A DNA stretch of 64,000 nucleotides from Ceratodon purpureus. Its lineage: Eukaryota > Streptophyta > Bryopsida > Pseudoditrichales > Ditrichaceae. Under the pieces are notes generated by a model. The model searched no databases and was not told where the DNA came from. It saw only the letters and a program-made list of their open reading frames with translations. The stretch's first letter is position 1. Each line of letters begins with the position of its first letter. This document shows, piece by piece, positions 34,592-45,820 of the stretch. A program made the translations under genes and the position numbers. The stretch covers positions 11,408,430 through 11,472,429 of the forward strand of contig CM026427.1 in NCBI GenBank assembly GCA_014871385.1, read 5' to 3'.

Positions 34592-34787
34592 CTCTACTTA
34601 GTAAGGTATGTAAACTTCCATTTGTCCATGGGTTCTCACAAGCCTCTAGGTTGTACTTATTTTACTTGAAATAACTAAATTGTCTTCAAGTAAGATGAGC
34701 ACATTACATGAAATGATATATTGTGCAATGGTTTGAGACGTGAATCTTATTAGCCGTATGCATTGAGTGCTTGTAAATATGTTTTAG
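34592..34787 (+). other. 3' UTR of the KH gene
   Basis: A possible splice donor follows the stop codon (AAGGTATGTAA near 34603), so the 3' UTR may be spliced, with G/C-richer sequence at 35100-35260 as a candidate last exon. Confidence 0.35.
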
Positions 34788-34928
34788 CATCGTATTCATT
34801 ACATTGGTCAATCTTGATAATTTATATTGGCTGCTCAAATACTATGATTTTAGTTCATCCTCTCTCTTCATTTGATTAGTGTCGCGGTCAATATAAATAG
34901 GATTGGCCAATTTAGTGAATATGGTGTT
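34788..34928 (+). mobile_element. MITE family A, copy 3
   Basis: Same orientation as copy 2. Ends CGTATTCATTACATTGGTCA and inverted ATATTCACTAAATTGGCC. Inner block TCTTCATTTGATTAGTGT is shared with the other copies. Confidence 0.82.
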
Positions 34929-37900
34929 ATTCTATCTAGTCATGTGACGTCTGGTTGACACATATTTAGCATTCTAGTGATCTCATTGACTTAACATTTA
35001 TGTCCTCCAATGCCTGATTTAGACAACCCTAGTTAGTTAGGCATATGCTGATACATCCCGTGGTGCCTTGATTTTTTCTCCCAATCCTTAAACAGTCACA
35101 CTATATAGCAGCCTGGCGGATGATGATCCTGGAGCCTGAAAGACCATCACCACCACCCACACCACTACATGCCGAAGCCTGCCATACAAGCCAGCCAGGC
35201 CTGCCTCCACCTATACCAGCCGAGCTGTGCCCACACTCTATGAAGTGTTACTGAATCCCTTCCCTTTATTCAGTATGCTTAGGAGGAATTGGCGTCCTTG
35301 TTACTGCATGGAATCTTTCTATTGTATGATATAGTAGCTTAGAAAGTTTAGCACCTGTCATGCGCAGTATCACTTAGTTGTAGGTGACACCTTGGTTGAA
35401 TTAAAATACATATAATTGGTTATTAGTCCTTTTAGTTAATGATTGTTATTGGTGATCATGCGCCCATTGTTTATTACCTAGACTGGAGACACTTGGTTCC
35501 GCTATATAGATTCGTGTATAGCGCCCCATTAATGAATAGTTTGGTCATTTTTTACTACTGCGACCTTTCTTATTTTGTAGAAAACTTGAAAAATATAATG
35601 ATATTTAGGTATCACCACTTTACATTCCAAATAATATTAGCACAAGTCTTATATGGATAACCTTCCCTTGGCCTCTTGCTTTCCTTAAAGAACCATAGAA
35701 TAGTATTGAGCGGCCTTTTTAGGGTGAGGGTATTCATAGTTTATCCCTAGATAAGTAGGCCCTTACTTGATCCAGCGGTAGTGCACCCTGCAAAATTGGT
35801 TGAATTGCTAACAATGAAGTAACTCCTCACCATGTTCATAAAACTCAAGAATCACTCTTTCCCTTCCACCAAAACTTGAGGTCATGAGTGATGACTAAAT
35901 TACTTTTTTTGGAATTATTATCCTTTTTAGTATTATCATTTGAAAGAGCATTTAGTAGCTTCAATTTTCTAGTTTGAATCACTCATCCACACAGGAGTCA
36001 GCCCCATAGATTACTGCTCTTGTAACTTTGTGCAACATGTGCAAGCAGGTTTTCACTTTTGATGCAGAGATTTCAATGGAATAATTGCTGCCAACGTGGT
36101 GGTTTTATCCAAAAGTGGATTGGTAAATTCAGGTATGTCTAACCTCCAATGTTCACATGTCACGTCTTAATCATCTTTCTAGCTTCAGTTTTGAGTTTGG
36201 GTTTTGGCATATGTATATTTGTTTGTGTTTGATGCCTTCAAAAAGCTTGGGTTAGTTGGAAGGGATGGATAACAGATGCAAATTGTTTATTACATAGAGA
36301 TGGTTGCTTATATGATACAGTAGATTTTTAGCTCTATAATTCTTCTGCTCCAATTTAACCACATCACATACTTTGAGAGTCAAAGGCTTTGAATTAGTCT
36401 GAGTTTCCCATGCTTGTAAATTAATTTAATGGCCATTGGATATTATAGAACCTTTAAGTCAGGTGGAAAACATGAATTAAGCCGGTTCCAATAACAATAG
36501 TCCATTTGTTGCGCTGCTCTGTAACAACAGCAAAGTTGTCAAATTAAAAGCAGTGTAGGTTATCCTCAACCTACTCCTTGCTCTAACCCAAAGGGTAAAA
36601 CATCGTGGGCGCCATGTGATTATAAGTATACTAGGACTACCAAATCCATCTCAATACTCATAGGAAAGTTACTCTCTGAAATAGGTCAGATTTGTTTGAC
36701 TATTCCCTAAGAGTTGCTTATATAAGCAAAGAGGGGCCATAGAATTAGGTAAAATGGGTTATTTTCACTTTTTCTACTTATACCCATCTTTGAGATGGAT
36801 TCTAAAATCTTTATTTTTTATTACTTCGATAAAAAAATAAGCATGAAAATGTACTTTCCATTCTTGTCTTGCTTTTTGAAAAGATATGTTTGACAAATTT
36901 TCTCTAGTCTCAACAAAACTTAAAGCAATTAAGTAATGGCTTCGGCGTCAAAATCAACCTTGAAACTTATTCCTAATATCCAACCATATGCCTTCGCAAG
37001 AGAACTTGGTTACAAAATCACTAGGTTTTCAAAGGCTCATTGCCTTGCTCGTGAAAGGAGGCGTGACACACTTCTTGAAAGTATTTGTTTCTGCTCTATA
37101 GCAAAGGTTTGAAGAATCAATCCAGTTAGAACCTTCAATTTGAAAATTCTTCACAACCTCCTAACAGTTAATCCTTAAAAGACATATGCTACTACACCCA
37201 AAATCTCTCTTAAATTCCATTTTAAGCATAATTTTATTTTTAGTTTACTTTGGCTCTATTCTTAAAAAGTATAGATTCCTTTAAGAAGTATACATCTCTT
37301 TTAAAAATCCATTTGGTGCAATAGAGTACAAGGTTTGAGCAAAATTCTTCCAAAATAAAACCAAGTATGTGGGGCTTGCATTGTTGTTTAAGGGTTGACA
37401 AATCCAATCACTATGGTTTAGAACTTCATAAGAAGCTTTAAAATTCATTTGACAAATCTTGGCAAAACAATCAATCAAATGTGAAGTATTTCCTTCTCTG
37501 TACAAGAATATTTCTGCACAACAATTTATTCATCATTACAAATATTGTGAACTATTGCAGTTCAAAATTCCTACATCAATCAAAAATCATATGCAATGCC
37601 CAATTGACATTTAAGGGCTACTAGAGATCAATGACAAACGATACAATTTGTAGTTTATGATTAAAGGAAATGTACATTTTAAACATATTAAAAATACTTA
37701 AGACTCAAAGAAAAGTCCTTAACCATCAATTTCTTAAAATTTAATAAGCTACATTACAAAACAGTGATGTTCTTCATTGAAAAATCCACACACACTTTAC
37801 AATCTTATCATTTTATTAAAACCAAAAAATCAAAAACCATAAATAAAAAAAATTAGGAAATACATTGAATTATTGAAAAAAATGGATGGACAAAACTTTT

Positions 37901-39333
37901 TTTTTTTAAAACAGTAAAACAATTGTTTGGGTTAGTGTACATTACTTTGCGTAGTTAGTGGAAAAAAATAAGTTCATGAGATGACTTCACCAACTATTTC
38001 CATTGTTCACATAAACTCGGTTCTTATATTAAAAAAATAATTTAAAGACGGTGTTGTAATTTTTTATGAAATTGTTCAGAGTAGTCTCTAAAGAAAAAAA
38101 TAATTGTGCATTTTTTCTTTTGTATCAAGGCATGTTTTATTTTGCAAAGTATTCCTAGACTGCAGAATTTGTCTATAAAAGTACAAATGTACGCCAAAAC
38201 AGTTTCCTCTTAGAAATGATATTCAATTTTGATGAAAACAATACATGTTAGAAATAAATTAACCATAAATTTAATCCAAAATATGGAAAAATAAAGGTGT
38301 GTTTTGATGTTCTACATTGAAAGCATAATACTTTTAAAACATTTTTAAAATACCAAAGTGCATATATCATAGAAAATAATAGATCAAGATTCTTACATTA
38401 TCTGAAAATTAAATGTATTGCTCAACTATTATAAATCAATTGTTATGTAATATTGATTAAGTACTAAAATATTGATAGGTTCACTATTTGGCTATTTGGC
38501 TATAGTTTTTATTTCACCAAAAATAGATAATCGAAATAAAATTATTTCAATACCAGATGTATATTTGATAATCAGAGCTATCTTCAGAGCGATGAGCGGC
38601 AAGCAGTAATTTTCATTTTTTTGGCAAAAAAATGAAATCATTTTCAGAGCATAAATTTATGCTTTTACCAAATTTTTACATTGATATGTTAATTTGGAAG
38701 ATTTTTTATGTAGTTTGTCCAAAAAGATAATAGCTTCTATAATTGTAGATGGAAAGAAATAATGATGTTTTAAAAAAAACATTGAAAATTTTACTATCAA
38801 TATTTTGAGAAAAAGAATGGTAACAGAACAAACAATAAACTAATTTTGCAATTGACCAATCAAAAGTATTTTCCATTATAGGAGTCCACGTATACTTCTC
38901 CCACTAAGAACTCAAGGTAGATAGTTTATGTGCAATGCGTCTCTTTTTTCCACTACTATATTAATGAAGAATATTTAAGTATATAATTGTTTGAAATTTC
39001 AAGAACAAATTCTCTCTAGAATAAATCATAAATTTGAAGACATTTAATTACAATAAAATCAAAACACTTGAAGAATGCGAAGAAAGATCAATGAAAAGAC
39101 ACTTACCATCATAGTCACTTGTCAAAGAAAACAAAAATAAGGTTATATTGAGATCTTCAATAGTTTAAGATTGAGCTTGCTTTCGCTTCATACACAACAT
39201 ACAATTCTAAACCAGTGTTATTTATTTTGTATCACCAAAATAATATGAATGAGTAAAAGATCAATTGCGCACTAGCAAAAGATTGCACCACATACATCTA
39301 ATAAGTTCCACCATTTAAAGCCAGGTCGGATAC
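34929..39333. other. AT-rich, gene-poor region
   Basis: About 4.4 kb, strongly AT-rich with A and T runs. 35100-35260 is G/C-richer and may be a 3' UTR exon of the KH gene. A short open frame from 36936 (58 codons) has no known relatives. No gene, RNA or intact element recognised. Confidence 0.5.
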
Positions 39334-39537
39334 TTGAGGCTCAACCTAAAGGAAAAAATAGAGCATGACTCTTTTCATCTTCAAAGGCATGCAATAGACG
39401 ATGAAGGATTGGTGGTGCAAGTCAATGGTGATTCCATGACAATTGATGTAGATAATAATAGAGAAAGGATTATCGTCAAAGATATGTTCTATGTTGTTTT
39501 AATCATTTTTCCAAAAGTCATATCATATAGCACTTAG
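39334..39537 (+). pseudogene. Possible Ty1/copia remnant (pre-integrase region)
   Basis: The frame contains VVQVNGDSMTIDVD followed by IIVKDMFYV, reminiscent of the 'NG...V...VLYVP' stretch before the integrase zinc finger in copia elements. Too short and decayed for certainty; no other copia domains nearby. Confidence 0.25.
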
Positions 39538-39659
39538 ATTCAATCATACACATCAAATGGACATTTGTTCACTCAACATTTAAATTAACAATACTTAATA
39601 TTGCATACATTATAATACAAAAACATGTACTATGTATATTTAATACTATTATTATTACA

Positions 39660-39775
<116 letters not shown>

Positions 39776-39934
39776 ATCACACGTCGAGACACAAATACAA
39801 ACAAAAATATGGCAGAAAGGCATGTATGCCCTCGAAATATCTAACAAATGATATTCTTATTCAATTAAATTATATTAAACACTACTTGAAAGTGTTATTC
39901 TTGATGAAGTACCTTCATCAAATAATTATATCAA

Positions 39935-40350
39935 AAAACTACATCTAATAACTGCATCAAGAAATTGCATCAAGTAACTACATCAAGAAACTATATGGAA
40001 TAGGTGCATCCGGAAACTACATCAAGAAACTGCATCAAGTAGTTGCATCAAGTAACTACATCTAAAACAACATTAAGAAAATTACATAAAGTAAGTGCAT
40101 CAAATAGCTCCATCCAGTAACTACATCAAGAAACTACATCAAGTAGCTGCATCAAAAACGTGTATCAAGTGACTACATCAACTAATTCTATCAAATAGTT
40201 GCATCAAGAAACTGCATCAAGCAACTACATCAAATAATTACACCTAGAAATTACATAAAAAAATTGCATCAAATACATACATTAAGAAACTACATAAAAT
40301 AGCTGCATCAAGAAATTGCATGAGGTAATCACATCAAAAAACTGCATCAT
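39935..40350 (+). repeat. 13-bp minisatellite, right arm, block 1
   Basis: About 30 tandem units of consensus rCATCAAGwAACT (e.g. GCATCAAGAAACT, GCATCAAGCAACT, ACATCAAATAATT). The 13-base period holds for long stretches despite substitutions. Confidence 0.88.
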
Positions 40351-40354
40351 GATA

Positions 40355-40540
40355 TGTCCCATCTTGTTTGTAATCTGCTTTTGTGTTACCAATATATCTA
40401 TACGTTGTATTGTTGGATTTAACAAATACAGTCAATATTTCATATATTATGAAATATATATATACATAATTGTCAATGATTTATTATGAGATATTTTTGT
40501 ATTTGTTTTTATGTATGCTTTTCAAAAATGTTCAATTAAT
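40355..40540 (-). repeat. Truncated extra copy of the arm's terminal segment
   Basis: GATATGTCCCATCTTGTTTG, ATTGTCAATGATTTAT and GAGATATTTTTGTATTTGTT parallel 41822-41965 in the same orientation. It directly follows a 13-bp array, as the full copy does. Confidence 0.75.
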
Positions 40541-41524
40541 GGCTTCGCACATCTTTGAATGTCCATACCTCCAAATTAACTTTTGGTAATAAATTAATTA
40601 CAAGCTCACCAAATAATAATTCAAATCAAGAAACTCATATACTGCTAGATATTTGAAAATCCATGTGTCTCTCCATTTCAAAGGTGAACATCGATACGTT
40701 CCATTTAAACAATTTTGGACCTCTTTATAAAGTAGAGAAATACTCCAATTTGTATCCATTTCCTACCTCTAATTTTTCAATCTCTTCACATAAGTTGTGT
40801 CTTGAAACTATTTAGATCTTTTTTAGAACCACCTATTCACTAGTTTAGTATTACATAACTTCATAAGATGCCAAGAGCATTGATAGTTGAGCAAAGAGAA
40901 AACATAATTCCATGTTGAAAAGAAGGTGTGGGTTTAGAGAATTTTATAGATCTTTGCATGTGGATTAAGGTAGTGTTCATAACATTCAATGTGCACATGT
41001 TCTTGATGCAAATTAAATTTGATCTATGTGTAAAGTTGTATAGTTCTAGTCATTACACTAGAATTATACAATTTTATATATTAGAAACTAGCAAAAGCAA
41101 ATTAGGTATTGAAAATTTACTTTGGAGTATAAGTGAGTGCAAATATAGTAAGGCATGTTCTTCATAAAATTTGCTGTAGCACACCAACATTGAACTATAA
41201 ATGATTGAAGCCAAGTAATCTTCTTAGATGAGTCTAAAATCAACAACTTTTGTTTGGATGGGATGTCTTGGTGTTTGAGACGTAATTCATACCAACTTTC
41301 ATCTCAAATTGTTTCTCAAACAAAGAAACATGGTGGTAGAGGAATTTTGATTTGGATAAGTATGTCTATTCATGGATTGAGAGTGATTTGCAAAGTTGAA
41401 GGTTGCATAAACTAACACCAGTATCAAGAGATTTTGGAGTAGAATTTATTGGAGACAAATCACAACTTTCATTTGAGCCCTTCTTCTATTTTTTTTCCAA
41501 CTAGACAATGCTCCTGAATGCTCT

Positions 41525-41790
41525 TGTACATCAAATAGCTGCATCAAGGAAACGCATCATGTAGTTGCATGAAGGAAATGCATCTTGTAGTTGCATGAAG
41601 TAGCTACATCTAGAAATTGCATCAAGTTACACTATCAAATACCTACAGCAAGAAACTGCCCAAAAAACTACGTCAAGAAATTGCTTCAAAAAACTAGATC
41701 GAGTAACTACATCAAGTACCTACATTTAAAAAGTGTATTGAGTAACTCCATCATCAAAACTAAATCAAGTAATTGCATCAAGAAAAGTGA
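41525..41790 (+). repeat. 13-bp minisatellite, right arm, block 2
   Basis: About 20 more degenerate units of the same rCATCAAGwAACT type, leading into the terminal segment. Confidence 0.82.
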
Positions 41791-42133
41791 AATTGCTATT
41801 TCTTCTGTTTGTGTCCTGCAGTAATATGTCCCATATTGTTTGTGTCCTGCTTCTGTGCTCACTATATATGTGCACAATTTACTGCTAGATTCAACAACTC
41901 ACAGAGATATCTCATGAAAAATCATAGTTGTCAATGATTTATCATTAGATATTTCTGTGTTTGTTATTGTTTTCTGTATTAGGATTATTTTTGTTTTCTA
42001 TATTATGACTATATCATAATGGTTATATATGTATAAGAATCAAGTCATGTTTGCAGAGGAATATAAAGACTAGACTAATTCACTTTTTGTTTATTAGTCA
42101 TTTGACATATTTTTTCTTCCAACACAAATAGTT

Positions 42134-42414
42134 AACAAAAGTCACACAACATTAATATAAGCCAGTACCATGACTTCATGGTCTTCTATATTAGATACAT
42201 TCAAAGTTCATACAAACTTCTCACAATTCCAAAATTGCTTAAAGCAATGATATGACCGCTACCTCATTTACAGAATATAATGTAGAATGGAAAAAAGACC
42301 ATTCAAAGTTATTTGAAAACTTGTTCATGTTTCAATCCAAGATGTTACTTTAGATCTTATCCTCTATACATCATCATAAAAAATAAAACAAAAAAAAAAA
42401 AAAAAAAAAAAAAA
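42134..42414 (+). mobile_element. Possible SINE-like or truncated retroposon insertion with poly(A) tail
   Basis: Sequence present in the right arm but absent from the matching place in the left arm (about position 1965). It ends in 25 consecutive A (42390-42414), as expected for a retroposed insert. No internal pol III boxes were confidently seen and no clean target duplication. Confidence 0.4.
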
Positions 42415-42614
42415 GCAAAAAACAACAAATTCATAAAAAAAACAACTCTCATATGTCACAAGTGTTTCTAGATTTCACACTCAAAAAAAGAGTCATACAA
42501 GAGTTCCCCCTGAGGCCAGCCACAGACTACATTTCAGGTGTATACAAACCCTACCCTCCCAGCACTGGTATAGTTGTTGATATTCAAAATGGGAAGATGA
42601 GTAGTCTTGCTCAT

Positions 42615-43211
42615 TAAACATGATTCCAGCAGTGCGAACGTAATCGAATCACATTGACAACTGCTTGATACCAGAAATCAACATGGGAATTGTATACGCA
42701 TACAGAACATCAAAATCTATGCCGGAGTCGGTCCAACACAGAAACCCAGCCCTCAATTACACCATGTAATAACTAAACTGTTGCAAGCTCAAACATTCGA
42801 TTACACGGAATTCAAAATGGCCGAACTTTATTAAAGTACAAACGATCTCACTTCCATGAGGCAATGATATCTAACCGAAGTTGCATTTTCTACCTGCCCC
42901 AGGTACTCCATGTCCTTATGTTTGAGAACTCCAAGTGGACAAAAGATTAACCCAGGATGCTCATGTCCTACACAATCAGGTGCATCATCCAAGTTGGTTG
43001 AGTTGGCGATGAATCTCAAACTGGATGGATCGCAAAGCCCGCCAGCGCTACGGCAATGTATCATTTCCAAAACCAAGAATCGAAACAAATCCCCAACAGC
43101 ATCTCGCAGAATTTCAGAATTTCAGAACACGAAATATATTCTTTGCGCCTTCGGTACATCTCGCGATTTTAGCATGCCTTGGTGATACTGGCATTCTTCG
43201 TTCGAGATCTA
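42615..43211 (-). other. 3' UTR/flank of the small secreted protein gene
   Basis: About 600 bases after the stop codon on the minus strand. Short frames on both strands are not supported. Confidence 0.4.
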
Positions 43212-43577
43212 TTAGCACGTCTGAACTTGGCAGTAACCGACGTAACCACAGTCTGCGTAGTAATCGGCCACCCAACCTTGAATTCCAATGTCGGGTACAG
43301 TCACTAAGAGCCAATAAGGGTCATCATAGACAAAAGCATCTTGAACCCTGCATTGGAGAATCAGGCATACGTTTTGTTCAAGCGTGGTGAGCACGTTGCC
43401 GGCTGGGCCATACTCCTGCAGCAGGGTCGTCCTACTATTCGTCACAGCAAGTGTACCATTAACGGCGGAGCAAAGTGCGGAACAGGTGGCGATGCAGTGG
43501 AAAATTAGTAGGACCGCAAGCAAAAATAACCCGCAACTGCAAATCAATTTCAAATTGGTTATAACCAGCTTAGGCAT
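43212..43577 (-). CDS. Small secreted cysteine-rich protein, SH3b-like
   Basis: 121 residues from ATG 43577. A polypyrimidine tract and TTCTGCAG end immediately before that ATG, so an untranslated exon is probably spliced on; the frame's longer open version (ATG 43616) would read through this intron. Residues 11-34 form a signal peptide (GLFLLAVLLIFHCIATCSA). The mature part has about six Cys (36, 71, 76, 110, 116, 121). The pattern VTNSRTTLLQEYGPAG, ..VLTTLEQN, YWLLVTVP and GIQGWVADYYADC resembles bacterial-type SH3 (SH3b) repeats, where a short strand, 'G..v..L..G', 'W..V' and 'GWV...Y' recur. SH3b domains bind peptides or cell-wall polymers. Assignment is by pattern only. The expected site of action is the apoplast or cell wall. 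Confidence 0.6.
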   Translation of the reverse strand: MPKLVITNLKLICSCGLFLLAVLLIFHCIATCSALCSAVNGTLAVTNSRTTLLQEYGPAGNVLTTLEQNVCLILQCRVQDAFVYDDPYWLLVTVPDIGIQGWVADYYADCGYVGYCQVQTC

Positions 43578-43619
43578 CTGCAGAAGTTCAAGAAAAAAGT
43601 GGCTCTTTCTGTCCACATC

Positions 43620-45491
43620 CAGACTCTCTCAAATTCAAAACCCCAGCACAAAACACCCTGAACGTCACAGATAGAGAATAAAACCAACACACCACATGTT
43701 GATAACCAGGTGACAACATGCTTGGCTACCAAGAGTGGACCCCCATCCAGACCAACACTCTCGATCCATTAATTTTCAGCATGTTTTAAGGACGAAATCA
43801 GACTCTTATTGCAGTGTATGATCCAATGAATGGGAGAATCTTTCGTGCATCTCCAAAACAGCAGATGCAAGGCCATTTATTCATGTTCAAAAGATCATAA
43901 ACAACAGAGGCTGTAAAAAAAATCTTCAAAGAAAGAGACAGTCCTCCCAAAACCGAACACTGGACTAAACACTACCAACAAAGAACCACTTAAAACGACC
44001 TCCACCAAAACAGCTACCGAAACCTTCCTTCCATACCATCACCCCATGATTCCACCTACACCAGCAGCTAAACCTCAAACACAAAAATACAACCAACTTC
44101 AACCAGGCTCCCAATACCCTAGTCACCCGAAAAGATCACCGGTTCCAAGCATCCTACCTCCTCCTCGCATCCCTCATCATCGCAACTCGCCAAAATCCCA
44201 ATCAAAACCAATCACAAAAACACTCTCCGGACGCGCCGTCTCAACCCGCACTTCGCAAGGGTTTCAAACCTCCATAAACTCCCCCGCATCCCCCCAACTC
44301 CCAAATTCCTCCGCCTCTCCTCCGCGCCAAATCAACCGTCCTCCACTCCTCTCCTCTCCTCTACTCTCTACTCCACTCCCAGAAATCCGCCCGCAAAAGA
44401 ATACCGCTCCAATACGCCTCGAACAGAATACGTCCCGTCGCTGCGAACGCAAAACTGTGCTCCACGAATGCACTCACATCACCCAAACGCACAGAAGTGG
44501 AAAATCTCGTCACAACATCGCCTCCGCAGACGCTCTCCGAGCGAGACGACGGCTCCGCCCAGGGCGGTCGCAAACCACCTCCCCCAAACCCCTCACTATC
44601 CAACCAATACCTACATCCTCAACTCTAACATGTAACAATACGGTATATAACAACGGTTTTCGGCGCAGTATCATCGCCGCCGCTCCTCAGGAGTATCTAC
44701 CTGAGGTCTAGATGTGGGAGTCGTGACTGTACGTTCGGGGCAGATGAGATATGATGAGGGTCAGATGGCGCGTGGTGAGGGGTGGGTTTGGTGGATTTTG
44801 GGGGTGGGGTGTAGGGATGGGGTAGATGTGGGTGGTTTGGTGAGGTGGCAGGAATGTGGTTTGGTAGGTACTGGGCGGGGAGGGTGGGTAGGGGGGAGGG
44901 AGTCAACACGGGGACAGGTGGGTACCAGCTGCTGCCAATAAAGGGACCGTTGACTATGCTGGTGTTGGTGGGCATGTGTGAAACGGGGTATTTTTTTCAG
45001 ACCGTGGCAGCGGCGATTGTGGGCTCTATTTCTGTCAGCTGAGTGTTTTTTTTGTTTGGGGACTGGCGCTGTTCACAGAACCATTTTATGACTTTTACCT
45101 CCTGTATCAATGTTAGCTACTTTTGCTACCTGGTGCATACGCTACATACATGATAATTCTATGGTATCATGTTATACCCTTGAGATATATTCAGATGATA
45201 CCATAATAATAATATATATGTGGAAATTATATCATGGTGTTGTTTCATACTTAGAGCTCCTCCACGAGGAAACCAAAACAATGGGCCAACGGCAAAACCA
45301 CGACATTATTCACCGTGCTAACTGTACTTGCTTCCCCACTAACGGAGCACCAACGACAAGCACCTTAAAACCCACGCCAAGTTGTATGTCTGCAAAAACA
45401 TTTTGCAGCGAGGAGGGCAAGTTCTTGGCGTCTAGTTTCAAGGATTGACCTTGTCATGTTTGGTGTTGGACTTTTCAGAAGGCCTGTGATA
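43620..45491. other. Upstream region of the secreted-protein gene; no other gene
   Basis: 43680-44700 is A/C-rich on the plus strand, as seen upstream of the CID gene, and may hold the 5' UTR and intron of the minus-strand gene. A 221-codon plus-strand frame (44046-44711) is low-complexity Pro/Ser/Thr and is rejected. 44720-44930 is a G-rich stretch. Confidence 0.4.
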
Positions 45492-45500
45492 TTGAAGAGG

Positions 45501-45811
45501 GGGTCTCTTTATTTCCCCCCTACGAGAGGTGCAACCAAACCACAACCGCTGGTTCGGTTGCTTGGCTCGGTGGGTTCCATTTTTCTGCCCTTCCCCGTTT
45601 TGGGGTCCTGGGGTCTTTTTTTGGTTTTTTTTTTTACAAATTTGGGGCCGTAGGCCCCAAATTACCCTAGGTAGGTCCTCCTGAGATCACTAGGACCCCC
45701 ACTCAAGGCAAATAATAGGGGCAGAGATTTGCCCCCTCCCCTCCCAACCCCCGAGCCTGCCCTCCGAGCCACCCCATCTGCACCTCTCGTAGGGGGTATT
45801 TAGACAGACCC
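45501..45811. mobile_element. MITE C, Mutator-type, with perfect 9-bp target duplication
   Basis: 311 bases. Left end starts GGGTCTCTTTATTTCCCCCC and the inverted right end reads GGGTCTGTCTAAATACCCCC; both continue with CTACGAGAGGTGCA. The flanks carry an identical 9-base duplication TTGAAGAGG (45492-45500 and 45812-45820). A 9-bp duplication with ~34-base inverted ends is typical of non-autonomous Mutator-like elements. No coding capacity. Confidence 0.93.
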
Positions 45812-45820
45812 TTGAAGAGG

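Noticed and set aside
40928-41167. 79-codon frame inside the right arm
   Set aside because: AT-rich repeat DNA, absent from the left arm, no homology.
44046-44711. 221-codon plus-strand open frame rich in Pro, Ser and Thr
   Set aside because: Low-complexity, no domain, lies in an A/C-rich stretch that resembles the leader of the opposite-strand gene; a similar stretch occurs before the CID gene.
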